From a virus: a DNA stretch of 20,064 bases. Both the position numbers and the translations under genes were made by a program. The notes under the pieces are model-generated. The model did no database searches. It saw only the letters and a list, made by a program, of their open reading frames with translations, and had not been told where the DNA came from. Shown here piece after piece: positions 1 through 7,688 of the stretch (position 1 is its first letter; every line of letters starts with the position of its first letter). The stretch is taken from positions 1-20,064 of the IMG/VR virus record IMGVR_UViG_3300042516_000920, one strand, 5' to 3'.

Positions 1-286
1 AAACGTTTGATGTTGCACCGTTAGCAATTGCTCCAATACCCATATCTTCTAAGTTGATCGTGTGGTTCTTATTCAACTCCAGAACAAGTGTTCCTGTTGC
101 ATCATTACCACGATAAACTTTCCATGTGCCATCACTGCTTGATGAAACGTGTGCGATTGCTGCTGCTGATACGGTTTCAAGCTGTGTGTTAGATGACAAT
201 TGTGCCAACGTAACCAACGTGTTTGTATTTCCCGTTACACGGATCGTAGACTTCGATCTTAGTGTGTTAGTAATTTCTTGTGGCAT
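1..286 (-). CDS. probable virion structural protein, 3' part outside window
   Basis: An open frame begins with ATG at 286, directly after the TAA stop (289-287) of the gp68-like gene, and stays open to the window edge, giving the first 95 residues. The protein starts MPQEITNTLRSKSTIRV and continues with Ser/Thr/Asn-rich, beta-prone sequence including WKVYRGN and the stretch LEDMGIGAIANGATSNV. It has no signal peptide or membrane segment. In T4 the protease gene 21 follows gene 68, so this gene is inserted at that point. Small beta-rich proteins of this style occur beside the head genes of aquatic T4-like phages, which suggests a capsid or head-associated structural role. That role is inference; the family is not firmly recognised. 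Expression probably depends on coupling to the gene immediately upstream. Confidence 0.7.
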   Translation of the reverse strand, partial: MPQEITNTLRSKSTIRVTGNTNTLVTLAQLSSNTQLETVSAAAIAHVSSSSDGTWKVYRGNDATGTLVLELNKNHTINLEDMGIGAIANGATSNV

Positions 287-718
287 TTATCGTATTCCCA
301 TTGATTTGCGGCGGCGCATTGACATTTTTCTTTTCAGCAATGTTCTATTCATTCTAGCGCGACCTTTTGTTTTCCAGTATCTCTTTAGCTTTCTAGCTTT
401 TTGAATTCTTGCTGTTGCTGGTATTCTCTTAACAGTGTTGCCTGATATTCTAAAGCCTTTGATTGCAGAACGTCTAACGTTTCGTTGTACAACGATTCTT
501 CCTTTAGCGTTTCTACGAATTCTTCTGCGAATCTTTTGGATTCTGCCCTGCTTTACAATATTAGCTTCCAATAAATCTTCAGCAACATCATATATATCTA
601 CCGCAATTGCCCGCTTTTCTTCCTCAAGCCTTTTTGCAACAACAGAGTTCATGTGAGCAAAGATAACATCTCTTGCTTCACTAAGTTTATTCTGTGATAT
701 GAGTTCTATGAAGTTCAT
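287..718 (-). CDS. gp67/gp68-like prohead core protein with a very basic C-terminal half
   Basis: A 143-aa protein of two unlike halves. Residues 1 to about 55 form an amphipathic helical region (NKLSEARDVIFAHMNS, then EEEKRAIAVDIYD) that resembles the pattern of T4 prohead core protein gp67. From about residue 58 the chain is packed with Arg and Lys, ending KRKMSMRRRKSMGIR. Such a tail could bind DNA or the acidic scaffold. The gene sits where T4 has gene 68, in the prohead core cluster between portal and protease. Its ATG (718-716) overlaps the TGA of the upstream gene as ATGA, so translation is probably coupled. The assignment rests on position and the N-terminal pattern. I cannot tell whether it is the true gp68 counterpart or a duplicated gp67. 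Confidence 0.7.
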   Translation of the reverse strand: MNFIELISQNKLSEARDVIFAHMNSVVAKRLEEEKRAIAVDIYDVAEDLLEANIVKQGRIQKIRRRIRRNAKGRIVVQRNVRRSAIKGFRISGNTVKRIPATARIQKARKLKRYWKTKGRARMNRTLLKRKMSMRRRKSMGIR

Positions 719-1419
719 TGTACTTTACTAAGTGCAAATTCTTTAGCTTGCTCAAATGTTTCTGGTGATGTATGAATCAAATCCACAAACTTTTGTTGAT
801 TCTCTTCCGTTAAACTATGATACACTGATTGAAATGCTTCTAGCGTTTGTTCATCAAGCTCAACAATATCACCAGTATCAAGTTCGATTTGCTCAGATTG
901 AATCGGACCGGCATCATCTTGTGTGAATGGAATCGCAAAATCTTTACCTAATCTTTCGTTATGGTAAACAGCAACTTTCATGCCACCAGGAATCAATCTG
1001 ATTGCTTTCCTTTTCAATATCAGGATGAAAGGAGGTTCTTTTGCCAAACTTTCGTCCAGCACAATCTCTTCTTTGACTTCTTTATCAAATTCAATACGAT
1101 GTGCTCGGACTTTTTTACCTGAAGCTGACAGTTTGAAATCACTGGTGTCAACAACAGATTCCTTTACAGACTTACGTACTTGACGATGAATTTGTGGATT
1201 GTTTGTGATTAGATCAACCATCTTAACAAAAATATTTTGTATGATTGATCTATCAGCTTGGGTAAAAGTTGGTCGATCTTCTTCCATCTTTGCAAGAATC
1301 TGGTGCATACGTTGAATCTGTGCTTTGTTGCCTAGACCGGCACGAACCAAAGCATCGAACTTTGAAAAGTCCTGCTTTTCTTCCTCAACTACACTCTTGA
1401 ATTCTTGCAACGACTTCAT
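715..1419 (-). CDS. conserved T4-like phage protein of the prohead core cluster, function unknown
   Basis: A 234-aa soluble protein without signal or membrane segments. The N-terminal part is helical and charged (FDALVRAGLGNKAQIQRMHQ, later IIQNIFVKMVDLITNN). The middle has a beta-like segment PPFILILKRKAIRLIPGG followed by KVAVYHNERLGKDFAIPF. The C-terminus is acidic and helical and contains two L-x-E tripeptides (both LDE), the type of site cut by the T4 prohead protease gp21. Its start overlaps the upstream stop by one base (TAATG) and its own stop overlaps the next start (ATGA), so it belongs to the gp20-gp67-gp68 transcription unit. Similar proteins lie between portal and protease genes in aquatic T4-like phages. 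A head-assembly role is inferred from that context; T4 has no obvious counterpart that I recognise. Confidence 0.72.
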   Translation of the reverse strand: MKSLQEFKSVVEEEKQDFSKFDALVRAGLGNKAQIQRMHQILAKMEEDRPTFTQADRSIIQNIFVKMVDLITNNPQIHRQVRKSVKESVVDTSDFKLSASGKKVRAHRIEFDKEVKEEIVLDESLAKEPPFILILKRKAIRLIPGGMKVAVYHNERLGKDFAIPFTQDDAGPIQSEQIELDTGDIVELDEQTLEAFQSVYHSLTEENQQKFVDLIHTSPETFEQAKEFALSKVQ

Positions 1420-1625
1420 TATTCGCCTTGTGTTTCTTCAGCTTCAATTTGTTCTTCAGCTTCAGGTTGATCTTCGGTTCTGCCGTTAAACAATGTTGAA
1501 GCAACGTCTTGCTTTTTAGCTTCTAGTGCATCAAATGCTTTTGCAGATAGTAACTCTTCTAGAGCACTCTTAGCTTCTGAATTTTGACCTGCACCTAACA
1601 TGTCAATTACTTGTCTTGCATCCAT
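1419..1625 (-). CDS. 67: gp67-like prohead core protein
   Basis: A 68-aa protein directly after the portal gene, the position of T4 gene 67. The first ~48 residues are helical (MDARQVIDMLGAGQNSEAKS, then ALEAKKQDVASTLFNG). The last 20 are strongly acidic (EDQPEAEEQIEAEETQGE), like the acidic tail of T4 gp67. Gp67 is an essential minor component of the prohead core scaffold and is degraded by gp21 during maturation. The ATG at 1625 has a strong ribosome binding site (AAGGAG) that overlaps the portal stop codon. It shares its helical pattern with the N-terminus of the 143-aa protein two genes downstream. The match is by position, size and composition, since sequence identity in this family is low. 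Confidence 0.72.
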   Translation of the reverse strand: MDARQVIDMLGAGQNSEAKSALEELLSAKAFDALEAKKQDVASTLFNGRTEDQPEAEEQIEAEETQGE

Positions 1626-1631
1626 AATTAT

Positions 1632-1638
1632 CTCCTTA
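1632..1638 (-). promoter_or_regulatory. ribosome binding site fused to the portal stop codon
   Basis: On the minus strand the sequence TAAGGAG holds the TAA stop of the portal gene (1638-1636) and the GGAG Shine-Dalgarno core for the gp67-like start at 1625. Ribosomes ending on gp20 are therefore placed at the next initiation site, which points to coupled translation. Confidence 0.75.
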
Positions 1639-3315
1639 TTTTCTATTTAGCACTCTACTGAATCTTGATACTACCGCATCATGTTCTGGTGTATCTGACT
1701 CGTTTGAACCACGATCTGATATATTGTCTTCGGGTGGAAAGTCTGCTGGATCCACTTGCTCTTGTTCCTGATCTTGTCCTTGATCAGGTGGAAGTGGTCT
1801 TCCATCTGGTCCAAGTGGAGTTGGCTCAGGCTCTTTAGAGATTTGTTTATCCATCATTTTGATATCATCGTCAGTCAACTGCAAGATATTTTTCTTTACC
1901 CACTCTTGTGAGAAATATCTTCCTACATATGGATCAACCATACCCAACATTTGCAATCTATTTTGCCACAATTCAGCATCACGCAACTCAGTAAAGTTGT
2001 TGTCTTTCTTGTAGTCATAATAAATCTTATCCCTAAACTCGTCCCACTCTTCTGAAGTACAGATTCCTTTTAGAACCAACTGTGTCTTCAGTGCGTGATC
2101 GAAAATTTGTGAGAACTTGTTACGAATCTTTGTGATGAACTTGTTGAATTTTAATTCATCTCTGGTGACTTCAGTTGATCTACCAAGACCAACCATACCA
2201 CCGCTTTGTTGCTCCATACGTGAGTATGGTACGTTCATCGACTGTAGTAGTTTCTTTTGGAAATACTGTACGTCTTCCATCTGACCTAAGTTTTGACCAG
2301 CAGGAAGTGTTGTGATTTCTGTACCTTTACCGCCTTCGCGTCTAGGCAACCAGAAGTCTTCAAGCATAGACATGTGCTTACGATCATCGCGCAACTCACC
2401 TGTGTTTGCGTCATAGACCATTTTGTTCTTATACTTGACCATCACATCGCGCAGATACTGTTCAGCTTTACCTTTTGGCAAATTACCAACGTCAATGTAG
2501 AAAATTCTACGTTCTGGTGCACGACTAATTCTGTAGATAACCACAGCATCTTCAATCATGCGCAACTGGTTCAGTGGCTTGATTGCTTTGTGTAGGTGCG
2601 AAATAACAAATGTGTTCTTTGCATCCATCATGCCTGAGTTGACGTTGATGATGGATTCTGGTGCAATTCTCAGTCCAGCATTAGCTGCTGCTGTGAATGC
2701 TTGTGTGGTTGTACCACGATCATTGTAAAGATAGTATTCAGCAACAGACTTGATAATGTCTGCGCCAGTTTTCAGATCGCGCCCCTTCTGGACTTCACGA
2801 ACTTTTCTAATTTTTCGTGGATCAACGTATCTCAGTTCCTGAATACCCTCTTTGGGGTTTTGTTCATTGACGATGACATGATAGTAAATTCTACCATCGA
2901 TGTACCATCTGCGGAAAATATCGTCAGCAAGATTGGAAAAGTTCAACATCTTAACGATTGTTTCAAACTCTTCTGTGATTTTCTTCTTAATGGACTCTGG
3001 TTGTTTCAAATCATCTAGTATGATATCTACAACTCTACCATCTTTATCGTGTGTAATGGCTTCATCAACAATCTCAGTGATTGCTTGGTCACACTCAGGA
3101 TGATTGGACATTTCACGATATCTTGTGATCAACTCTAGTTCATTACGAACTGAGCCTTCCAAGTCTACGTATGTGCCGTAGTGTGCGTTTTGTGTTATCG
3201 TTACTGCGCCATCATCCAACGCTTCTGTTGGAAGCGCAAACGAGGACTGCTTAGGGTCCTCTTTTTTGATGATATCTTTATCACCTAGCGTGAAACCGAA
3301 TAATTTTATTGCCAT
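1636..3315 (-). CDS. 20: portal vertex protein of the head (gp20)
   Basis: A 559-aa protein recognisable as the T4-family portal (T4 gp20 is 524 aa). It forms the dodecameric ring at one capsid vertex through which DNA is packaged and to which the neck attaches. Diagnostic segments include RNELELITRYREMSNHPECD and AITEIVDEAITHD near the N-terminus, YRISRAPERRIFYIDVGNLP in the middle, and VPYSRMEQQSGG followed by LGRSTEVTRDELKF. The last ~80 residues are low complexity, rich in Pro, Gln, Asp and Glu, and probably disordered. The ATG at 3315 follows a purine-rich but weak ribosome site (GGAAAGAAAG). No late promoter match is visible between it and the terminator after gp19, so its promoter is unclear. 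Gene order gp19-gp20-gp67 matches T4. Confidence 0.95.
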   Translation of the reverse strand: MAIKLFGFTLGDKDIIKKEDPKQSSFALPTEALDDGAVTITQNAHYGTYVDLEGSVRNELELITRYREMSNHPECDQAITEIVDEAITHDKDGRVVDIILDDLKQPESIKKKITEEFETIVKMLNFSNLADDIFRRWYIDGRIYYHVIVNEQNPKEGIQELRYVDPRKIRKVREVQKGRDLKTGADIIKSVAEYYLYNDRGTTTQAFTAAANAGLRIAPESIINVNSGMMDAKNTFVISHLHKAIKPLNQLRMIEDAVVIYRISRAPERRIFYIDVGNLPKGKAEQYLRDVMVKYKNKMVYDANTGELRDDRKHMSMLEDFWLPRREGGKGTEITTLPAGQNLGQMEDVQYFQKKLLQSMNVPYSRMEQQSGGMVGLGRSTEVTRDELKFNKFITKIRNKFSQIFDHALKTQLVLKGICTSEEWDEFRDKIYYDYKKDNNFTELRDAELWQNRLQMLGMVDPYVGRYFSQEWVKKNILQLTDDDIKMMDKQISKEPEPTPLGPDGRPLPPDQGQDQEQEQVDPADFPPEDNISDRGSNESDTPEHDAVVSRFSRVLNRK

Positions 3316-3335
3316 CCGTACTTTCTTTCCATTAT

Positions 3336-3360
3336 GAAAAGGAGGGGAGAATTTCTCCCC
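3336..3360 (-). terminator. Rho-independent terminator after the tail tube gene
   Basis: Read on the minus strand, a perfect 7-bp stem GGGGAGA / TCTCCCC (3360-3344) with a 3-base loop is followed by TCCTTTTC. It lies six bases after the gp19 stop and before the portal start, so it separates the tail genes from the head genes. Confidence 0.82.
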
Positions 3361-3366
3361 GTCCTA

Positions 3367-3912
3367 TTAAGCCACCAAATCTTCGGCGGATTCCCACCAT
3401 TGATACGACAAGTTTACAGTAAACTCTTCAATTGTGTCGTTGGAACCCCAATCAACATCAATTGGTGCAACATCAGTTGGGAATAGACCAATGAATTTGT
3501 ATTTCTTCAGGATGTCACCAGTTTTACCATACTGTCTAACTTCACCATCAACGGTGTAGCTAGATGGTGTAGTAGCTGCTGGATTACGCAAGTTCAATGA
3601 GTGGCTGTTCATGCCATTCATCCAACGTTCGAACGCATTACGAATGATGAAATCTTCATCGTTAATAACGGTAATTGTCCAGTCTGCGAAAGTTCTGTTT
3701 CCTGCAAATTTAAGCTCACGTCCAAAGTACTGTACAGGTACTGTGTTCACTGTGGAACCTGGTAGCTGTGCGGTTTTGCACATGAAGCTCAATTTTGTCA
3801 GTGCTGTTCCTGGCAAAGCAAAAGCTGGAAATGGTAGTGTCACCTCAAATAAATTTGGGCGGGCACCATCTCCCTGCATTTGAGAGCGGAATTCGTTAAT
3901 ATTGAATGCCAT
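3367..3912 (-). CDS. 19: tail tube protein (gp19)
   Basis: A 181-aa protein, close to the 163 aa of T4 gp19. Gp19 hexamers stack into the inner tube of the contractile tail, through which DNA passes. Typical family segments are MAFNINEFRSQMQGDGARPN and LFEVTLPFP at the N-terminus, PGSTVNTVPVQYFGRELKFA, WTITVINDEDFIIRNAFERW, and the C-terminal VNLSYQWWE. The ATG at 3912 is preceded by AGGAG at good spacing and by a late-promoter match (AATAAATA) 22 bases upstream. The gene lies directly after the sheath gene, as in all T4-like phages, and is followed by a strong terminator. High copy demand fits the separate promoter. Confidence 0.96.
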   Translation of the reverse strand: MAFNINEFRSQMQGDGARPNLFEVTLPFPAFALPGTALTKLSFMCKTAQLPGSTVNTVPVQYFGRELKFAGNRTFADWTITVINDEDFIIRNAFERWMNGMNSHSLNLRNPAATTPSSYTVDGEVRQYGKTGDILKKYKFIGLFPTDVAPIDVDWGSNDTIEEFTVNLSYQWWESAEDLVA

Positions 3913-3934
3913 TTAGTATTCTCCTATTCTCTCT

Positions 3935-3942
3935 TATTTATT
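3935..3942 (-). promoter_or_regulatory. late promoter for gp19 overlapping the sheath stop codon
   Basis: The minus strand reads AATAAATA, matching the T4-like late consensus NATAAATA. It ends 22 bases before the gp19 ATG. The TAA stop of gp18 (3943-3941) shares bases with it. The assignment rests on motif and placement. Confidence 0.68.
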
Positions 3943-5611
3943 ACGCTTGGCTACCAACAATTTCGTAGAAGTTCACACCAGTGCGAACCGCAACAAAGTT
4001 AAGTTGGATGTAGTTGATGGAACGAGCAGGCTTAATGTAGATATCACCAACGAATTGATTTTGATCAATTACTTCACCTGTGTTGTTGGTAGAATCACAC
4101 ACAACACGGAAGTCGTAAATACCACGGCGACCTTGAACGTTACGTAGGTATGGCTCAACCAAGTTTACAAACGCAGCGCGAGTAAATTCATCATTGAATT
4201 CAAATAGAGATGAACGTGCAGCTTTTGCAATAGATTTTTCTAGAACGATGAACAAGCGGCGAACGTTAATACGATCAAAAGCACTTGGACGATTCAGTAG
4301 AGTCTTATCGCCATACAGAATAGTTCCTTCACCTGGGAAAGTAACAACAGAGTTTACACCCTTCTTGTAGATTGCATCACGCTCGGCTTGTGTTGGATTC
4401 CATGCTAGACGAACTACGTTTTTGATCACACCGCGATTTAGACCGGCTGGTGAGAACCATGGATCTCTCTCGTTGTCTGTACGAACACATAGACCGGCGA
4501 TATCACCGTTCAATGGTACCCAACGGTATACATCGTTGTACTTGTCATATTGATATTTCCATCCAGAATCCATAACAGCGAAACTAGATTTTGTGTATGA
4601 ATCTGCTGTTGCTGCAATATCAGTAGCTTCGCTTCCCGAGTTGTCAACCACATCAGCAAACTCTGGTGATACAAAGACTAAACAGTCTTTACGTGTTTCA
4701 GCGATAGAAATTAGATGGTTTGGAATTGTTGTTCCTGTTGTTTCACCTGCCATGATCAGTGAAATGTCAACTGAATCTGCATTTGCAAACAAATCATATG
4801 ATGAATTGATGTTTCCTGCAGTTGCAACATGATCTACACCACCAGATAGTGTTGCAGTAAGTGCAGTAGCCATTGAAGTATATGCAACTGCTCCGGTTGC
4901 CGCTGTACCCCAATTAGCTGCTAGGTGACCGCCCCACCACAAGTACTTCGAACGTGTGTTGATTGCTTCTTTATAGTAGTTGCTTGAACCGTCTGAGTTT
5001 TTAGCATCTGATGCTTTGGAAACAAATGGATATTTCTCCAAAATTGTTCCTGCGACACCACTAATTGCTCCATTACTGTCTAGAACAATAACGTGCAACT
5101 CATCATTGCTTGAGTTTCTGTCTGATGCCCACTCAGATGTTGCTGGTGCAGAATCAAATTCACCTGCATATGTCCAACTTGTGAATGTGTTTGAGTCTGC
5201 AACCGATACTCTGATTGAGTTGCCTAAAGCACCTGCATATTTTGCATTGAATGCGGATGATGTATTTGAGCTATGAGATTGCTCATAATCAATTCTGTTT
5301 TCTATCAAAACTGTTGTTGCGTTAGCGTTTGCTGTAGCATTTTTTGCATTAGCGCCAACAGAACGAACAACTCTCAAGTCACTTCCATATGCCAAGAAGT
5401 TTGCTGCTGTGTAAAATGTTGCGTAAGTATTTGCATCAGGTTTGCCGAATCTATCAACCAATTGTATTTCATTGTTGACGATAGTGATTTCGTTAGCTGG
5501 TCCCCAAGCAAAATTGCCTGCGACTGCGCCAATGGTAGTGGCAACTGATGGAACAACTGTTGTTAAATCTACTTCTGAGATATTAACACCAGGTGATAAT
5601 TGAAAAGCCAT
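3941..5611 (-). CDS. 18: tail sheath protein (gp18)
   Basis: A 556-aa contractile sheath subunit, shorter than T4 gp18 (659 aa) but of ordinary size for aquatic T4-like phages. The N-terminus is typical (MAFQLSPGVNISEVDLTT, then AGNFAWGPANEITIVNNE). The conserved C-terminal domain is clear: FEFNDEFTRAAFVNLVEPYL, RNVQGRRGIYDFRVVCD and GDIYIKPARSINYIQLNFVA. These C-terminal strands form the inter-subunit mesh that drives contraction around the gp19 tube. The central part is Ser/Thr/Asn/Ala-rich and probably forms the surface-exposed variable domains. The ATG at 5611 has an AAGGAG ribosome site, and a late promoter match lies 45 bases upstream. The position between terminase and tube genes is as in T4. 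Confidence 0.96.
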   Translation of the reverse strand: MAFQLSPGVNISEVDLTTVVPSVATTIGAVAGNFAWGPANEITIVNNEIQLVDRFGKPDANTYATFYTAANFLAYGSDLRVVRSVGANAKNATANANATTVLIENRIDYEQSHSSNTSSAFNAKYAGALGNSIRVSVADSNTFTSWTYAGEFDSAPATSEWASDRNSSNDELHVIVLDSNGAISGVAGTILEKYPFVSKASDAKNSDGSSNYYKEAINTRSKYLWWGGHLAANWGTAATGAVAYTSMATALTATLSGGVDHVATAGNINSSYDLFANADSVDISLIMAGETTGTTIPNHLISIAETRKDCLVFVSPEFADVVDNSGSEATDIAATADSYTKSSFAVMDSGWKYQYDKYNDVYRWVPLNGDIAGLCVRTDNERDPWFSPAGLNRGVIKNVVRLAWNPTQAERDAIYKKGVNSVVTFPGEGTILYGDKTLLNRPSAFDRINVRRLFIVLEKSIAKAARSSLFEFNDEFTRAAFVNLVEPYLRNVQGRRGIYDFRVVCDSTNNTGEVIDQNQFVGDIYIKPARSINYIQLNFVAVRTGVNFYEIVGSQA

Positions 5612-5656
5612 ATTTTGTTCTCCTTATTATTTTTATAGAACTGAATCGTATTATTC

Positions 5657-5664
5657 TATTTATC
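5657..5664 (-). promoter_or_regulatory. late promoter for gp18
   Basis: The minus strand reads GATAAATA, a match to NATAAATA. It lies three bases after the terminase stop and 45 bases before the sheath ATG. It would allow high sheath expression independent of the terminase transcript. Confidence 0.62.
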
Positions 5665-5667
5665 ATT

Positions 5668-7305
5668 TTATAAACTTGAGGCCATGTAGCCTCGCTGACC
5701 TAGGTTTGTCCACAGATCGGTGCCATCAAACTCTTTTTGTTCTTGTAGACCATCATCAAGCTCACCCACAGGCAACATCTCATCATCCATCTGTAGGCTT
5801 CTTTCGTCCAACAATCTCTGTCTAACGTCAGAATCTGTGATTTCCTTGAAGTATGACTGTGCTGTCAGCCAAGAAAACAACACCAGAGTCATCACAATGT
5901 CGTCATTATTACCTTCTTCAGCTTCATAAGACTCCTTTACTCTGACAAATGTGTTCAGTTCTGCGATAGCATCAAAGTCATTTGTTATGAGTTTGTCTGT
6001 TTCAATCAGAGTTTTCAAGTTAGCACAACCAATTTTTTTGACTGTTTTGGATGTTTTTACACCATATGCAGCACCTTTTTTGAAGCCTGATGATATATGC
6101 TGGCCCTTTATCTCATGATGCTCGATCCTGAATATGTTCTCATACTCAAGATCGTAGTGTAGGATGTCCACAACTTGTTGACCAACGCTGTTCGTTTCAA
6201 CCAGAACCCAAGCTCTGTTATATCTATTAGCTAAGTTATAAACATATGTTGGAAATAACATAGGAGACAGTTTGTTGTCTCTGAATTTAGCCACATGTTT
6301 GTACGGTAACTCAGTAACATCAATAACTGAGCATACTGAATAGTCTAGACCAACGCCTTCGGCACAATCAACCACAGCAATGTATGTGTGACCCGCTTTG
6401 GGTGCCTCGAAAATTTGTAGATACTCTTCTGTGGATATTGGATAGTTGAATGTCAGTGTCTTTAATTTTGATCCTGGAATCAACGTTGCAGATGACCCTA
6501 AGAATTCACATTCAAATTCCTGCCTGAACTGCTCTTCACTTGTGTTTCGTATCGTTTCATCTCGCCACTTAGCATCTCTACCTGGCACCATAGACCAGTG
6601 AACTTCAAACGGAACATACAGAGAACGCTTTTCAACCGCATCTGTCCACATCTTGTAGAACATGTTCAGTCCATGTGGCGTTGAAACGATGATAACTTTG
6701 GTAGTTTTACCAGAAGAGATAACTGGATAGGTCGAGGTAAAGAACTCAACAGCCATATTCTGTGGAACGAAAGCGAATTCGTCCAAGAATACTAAGTTGT
6801 ATGATCCACCACGAACACCAGCCGCACTTGTTGCATATGCTGATATTTCTGATCCGTTTTCAAGAACAATGTTTCCTTTGTTCCATTCAACAATGCCTTG
6901 TTGCATCCAAAGTGGAAGATATTCAAACGCATATTTGATTCTACCGAGAATGTCTCTTGCTAGATCACCCTTGTTGGCTAGAATGGCGATCTTATAGTCA
7001 TCCGTAAACAGTACACACCACAACATGTAGCCTGCGGCTGTGGTTGTCTTACCGACCTGTCGTGGCATTTTTGCGATGGAGAATCTATTCGCATGAAAGC
7101 CTTTGACCATTTCCTCCTGGAAAGGCCACATGTTAAATGGCATTAAGCCATGATCAACGTTAACAATCTTGACGTACTTCTTAATGAAGTATACAGGATC
7201 CTTAATGCATTTGGTAATCTCAATTAGCTGATCGTGGGTGTATTCAATTTCAACACCGGCACGTTTCAGACTTGAGTTACCGTTATATCCACCAGCATAT
7301 GCCAT
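5668..7305 (-). CDS. 17: terminase large subunit (gp17), packaging ATPase and nuclease
   Basis: A 545-aa DNA-packaging motor (T4 gp17 is 610 aa). The N-terminal ATPase shows Walker A at residues 81-88 (PRQVGKTT), Walker B with catalytic acid at 171-176 (LVFLDE), and the coupling motif STPHG at 208-212. The C-terminal RNase H-like nuclease shows its acidic residues in VVDCAEGVGLDYS (first Asp near 313), VLVETNSVG (Glu370) and a later Asp within EGNNDDIVMTLVLF. It docks on the gp20 portal, pumps DNA into the prohead and cuts concatemers. The ATG at 7305 overlaps the gp16 stop as TAATG, so the two terminase subunits are translationally coupled. Confidence 0.97.
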   Translation of the reverse strand: MAYAGGYNGNSSLKRAGVEIEYTHDQLIEITKCIKDPVYFIKKYVKIVNVDHGLMPFNMWPFQEEMVKGFHANRFSIAKMPRQVGKTTTAAGYMLWCVLFTDDYKIAILANKGDLARDILGRIKYAFEYLPLWMQQGIVEWNKGNIVLENGSEISAYATSAAGVRGGSYNLVFLDEFAFVPQNMAVEFFTSTYPVISSGKTTKVIIVSTPHGLNMFYKMWTDAVEKRSLYVPFEVHWSMVPGRDAKWRDETIRNTSEEQFRQEFECEFLGSSATLIPGSKLKTLTFNYPISTEEYLQIFEAPKAGHTYIAVVDCAEGVGLDYSVCSVIDVTELPYKHVAKFRDNKLSPMLFPTYVYNLANRYNRAWVLVETNSVGQQVVDILHYDLEYENIFRIEHHEIKGQHISSGFKKGAAYGVKTSKTVKKIGCANLKTLIETDKLITNDFDAIAELNTFVRVKESYEAEEGNNDDIVMTLVLFSWLTAQSYFKEITDSDVRQRLLDERSLQMDDEMLPVGELDDGLQEQKEFDGTDLWTNLGQRGYMASSL

Positions 7306-7688
7306 TAGTTAATCTGCTTTATTTGTTTGATCAAGTCTGAAGTTGAACCAACAAACACAGCTTTATCCACTGTAATTTGTGGCTGGTCTTTTTGTGGCGT
7401 CAGATCACGCTTCTTCTTTTGCAACTCAATCAAGTCTTTGTTGATATCGGCCATACTCTTTAATAAGTTTGCTGCGACCTCATATGCTCTTGGGTGATCA
7501 GTTGCTGATGCAACTTGTAGTATGTTATCTACTGCAACTTTGCCCTTCTCAGCGAGTTCACGAATATTTTTTCTAGCAAACTCAAAATCAGAATCAATAT
7601 CACTCTGAACAATAATGGGTGCAGGAAGGCTTTGTGTTCCTATAGGATTAATATCAAAGATATCTGCTAATGATTTATCTGTTTTCAT
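7305..7688 (-). CDS. 16: terminase small subunit (gp16)
   Basis: A 127-aa protein, shorter than T4 gp16 (164 aa) but matching it in two places. The central helical hairpin reads SATDHPRAYEVAANLLKSM followed by ADINKDLIELQKKKRDL, the oligomerisation coiled coil of gp16. Near the C-terminus KAVFVGSTSDLIKQI corresponds to the VFMGSPTELM-type segment of gp16, which contacts the large subunit. Small terminase recognises phage DNA and stimulates gp17 ATPase. The N-terminal ~40 residues are poorly conserved. Its start overlaps the gp15 stop (ATGA) and its stop overlaps the gp17 start, so it is tightly coupled on both sides. Confidence 0.9.
   Translation of the reverse strand: MKTDKSLADIFDINPIGTQSLPAPIIVQSDIDSDFEFARKNIRELAEKGKVAVDNILQVASATDHPRAYEVAANLLKSMADINKDLIELQKKKRDLTPQKDQPQITVDKAVFVGSTSDLIKQIKQIN

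Noticed and set aside
126-656. Plus-strand open frames opposite the gp68-like gene and its neighbour
   Set aside because: They have no ribosome sites, promoters or recognisable domains, and lie fully opposite well-supported minus-strand genes.
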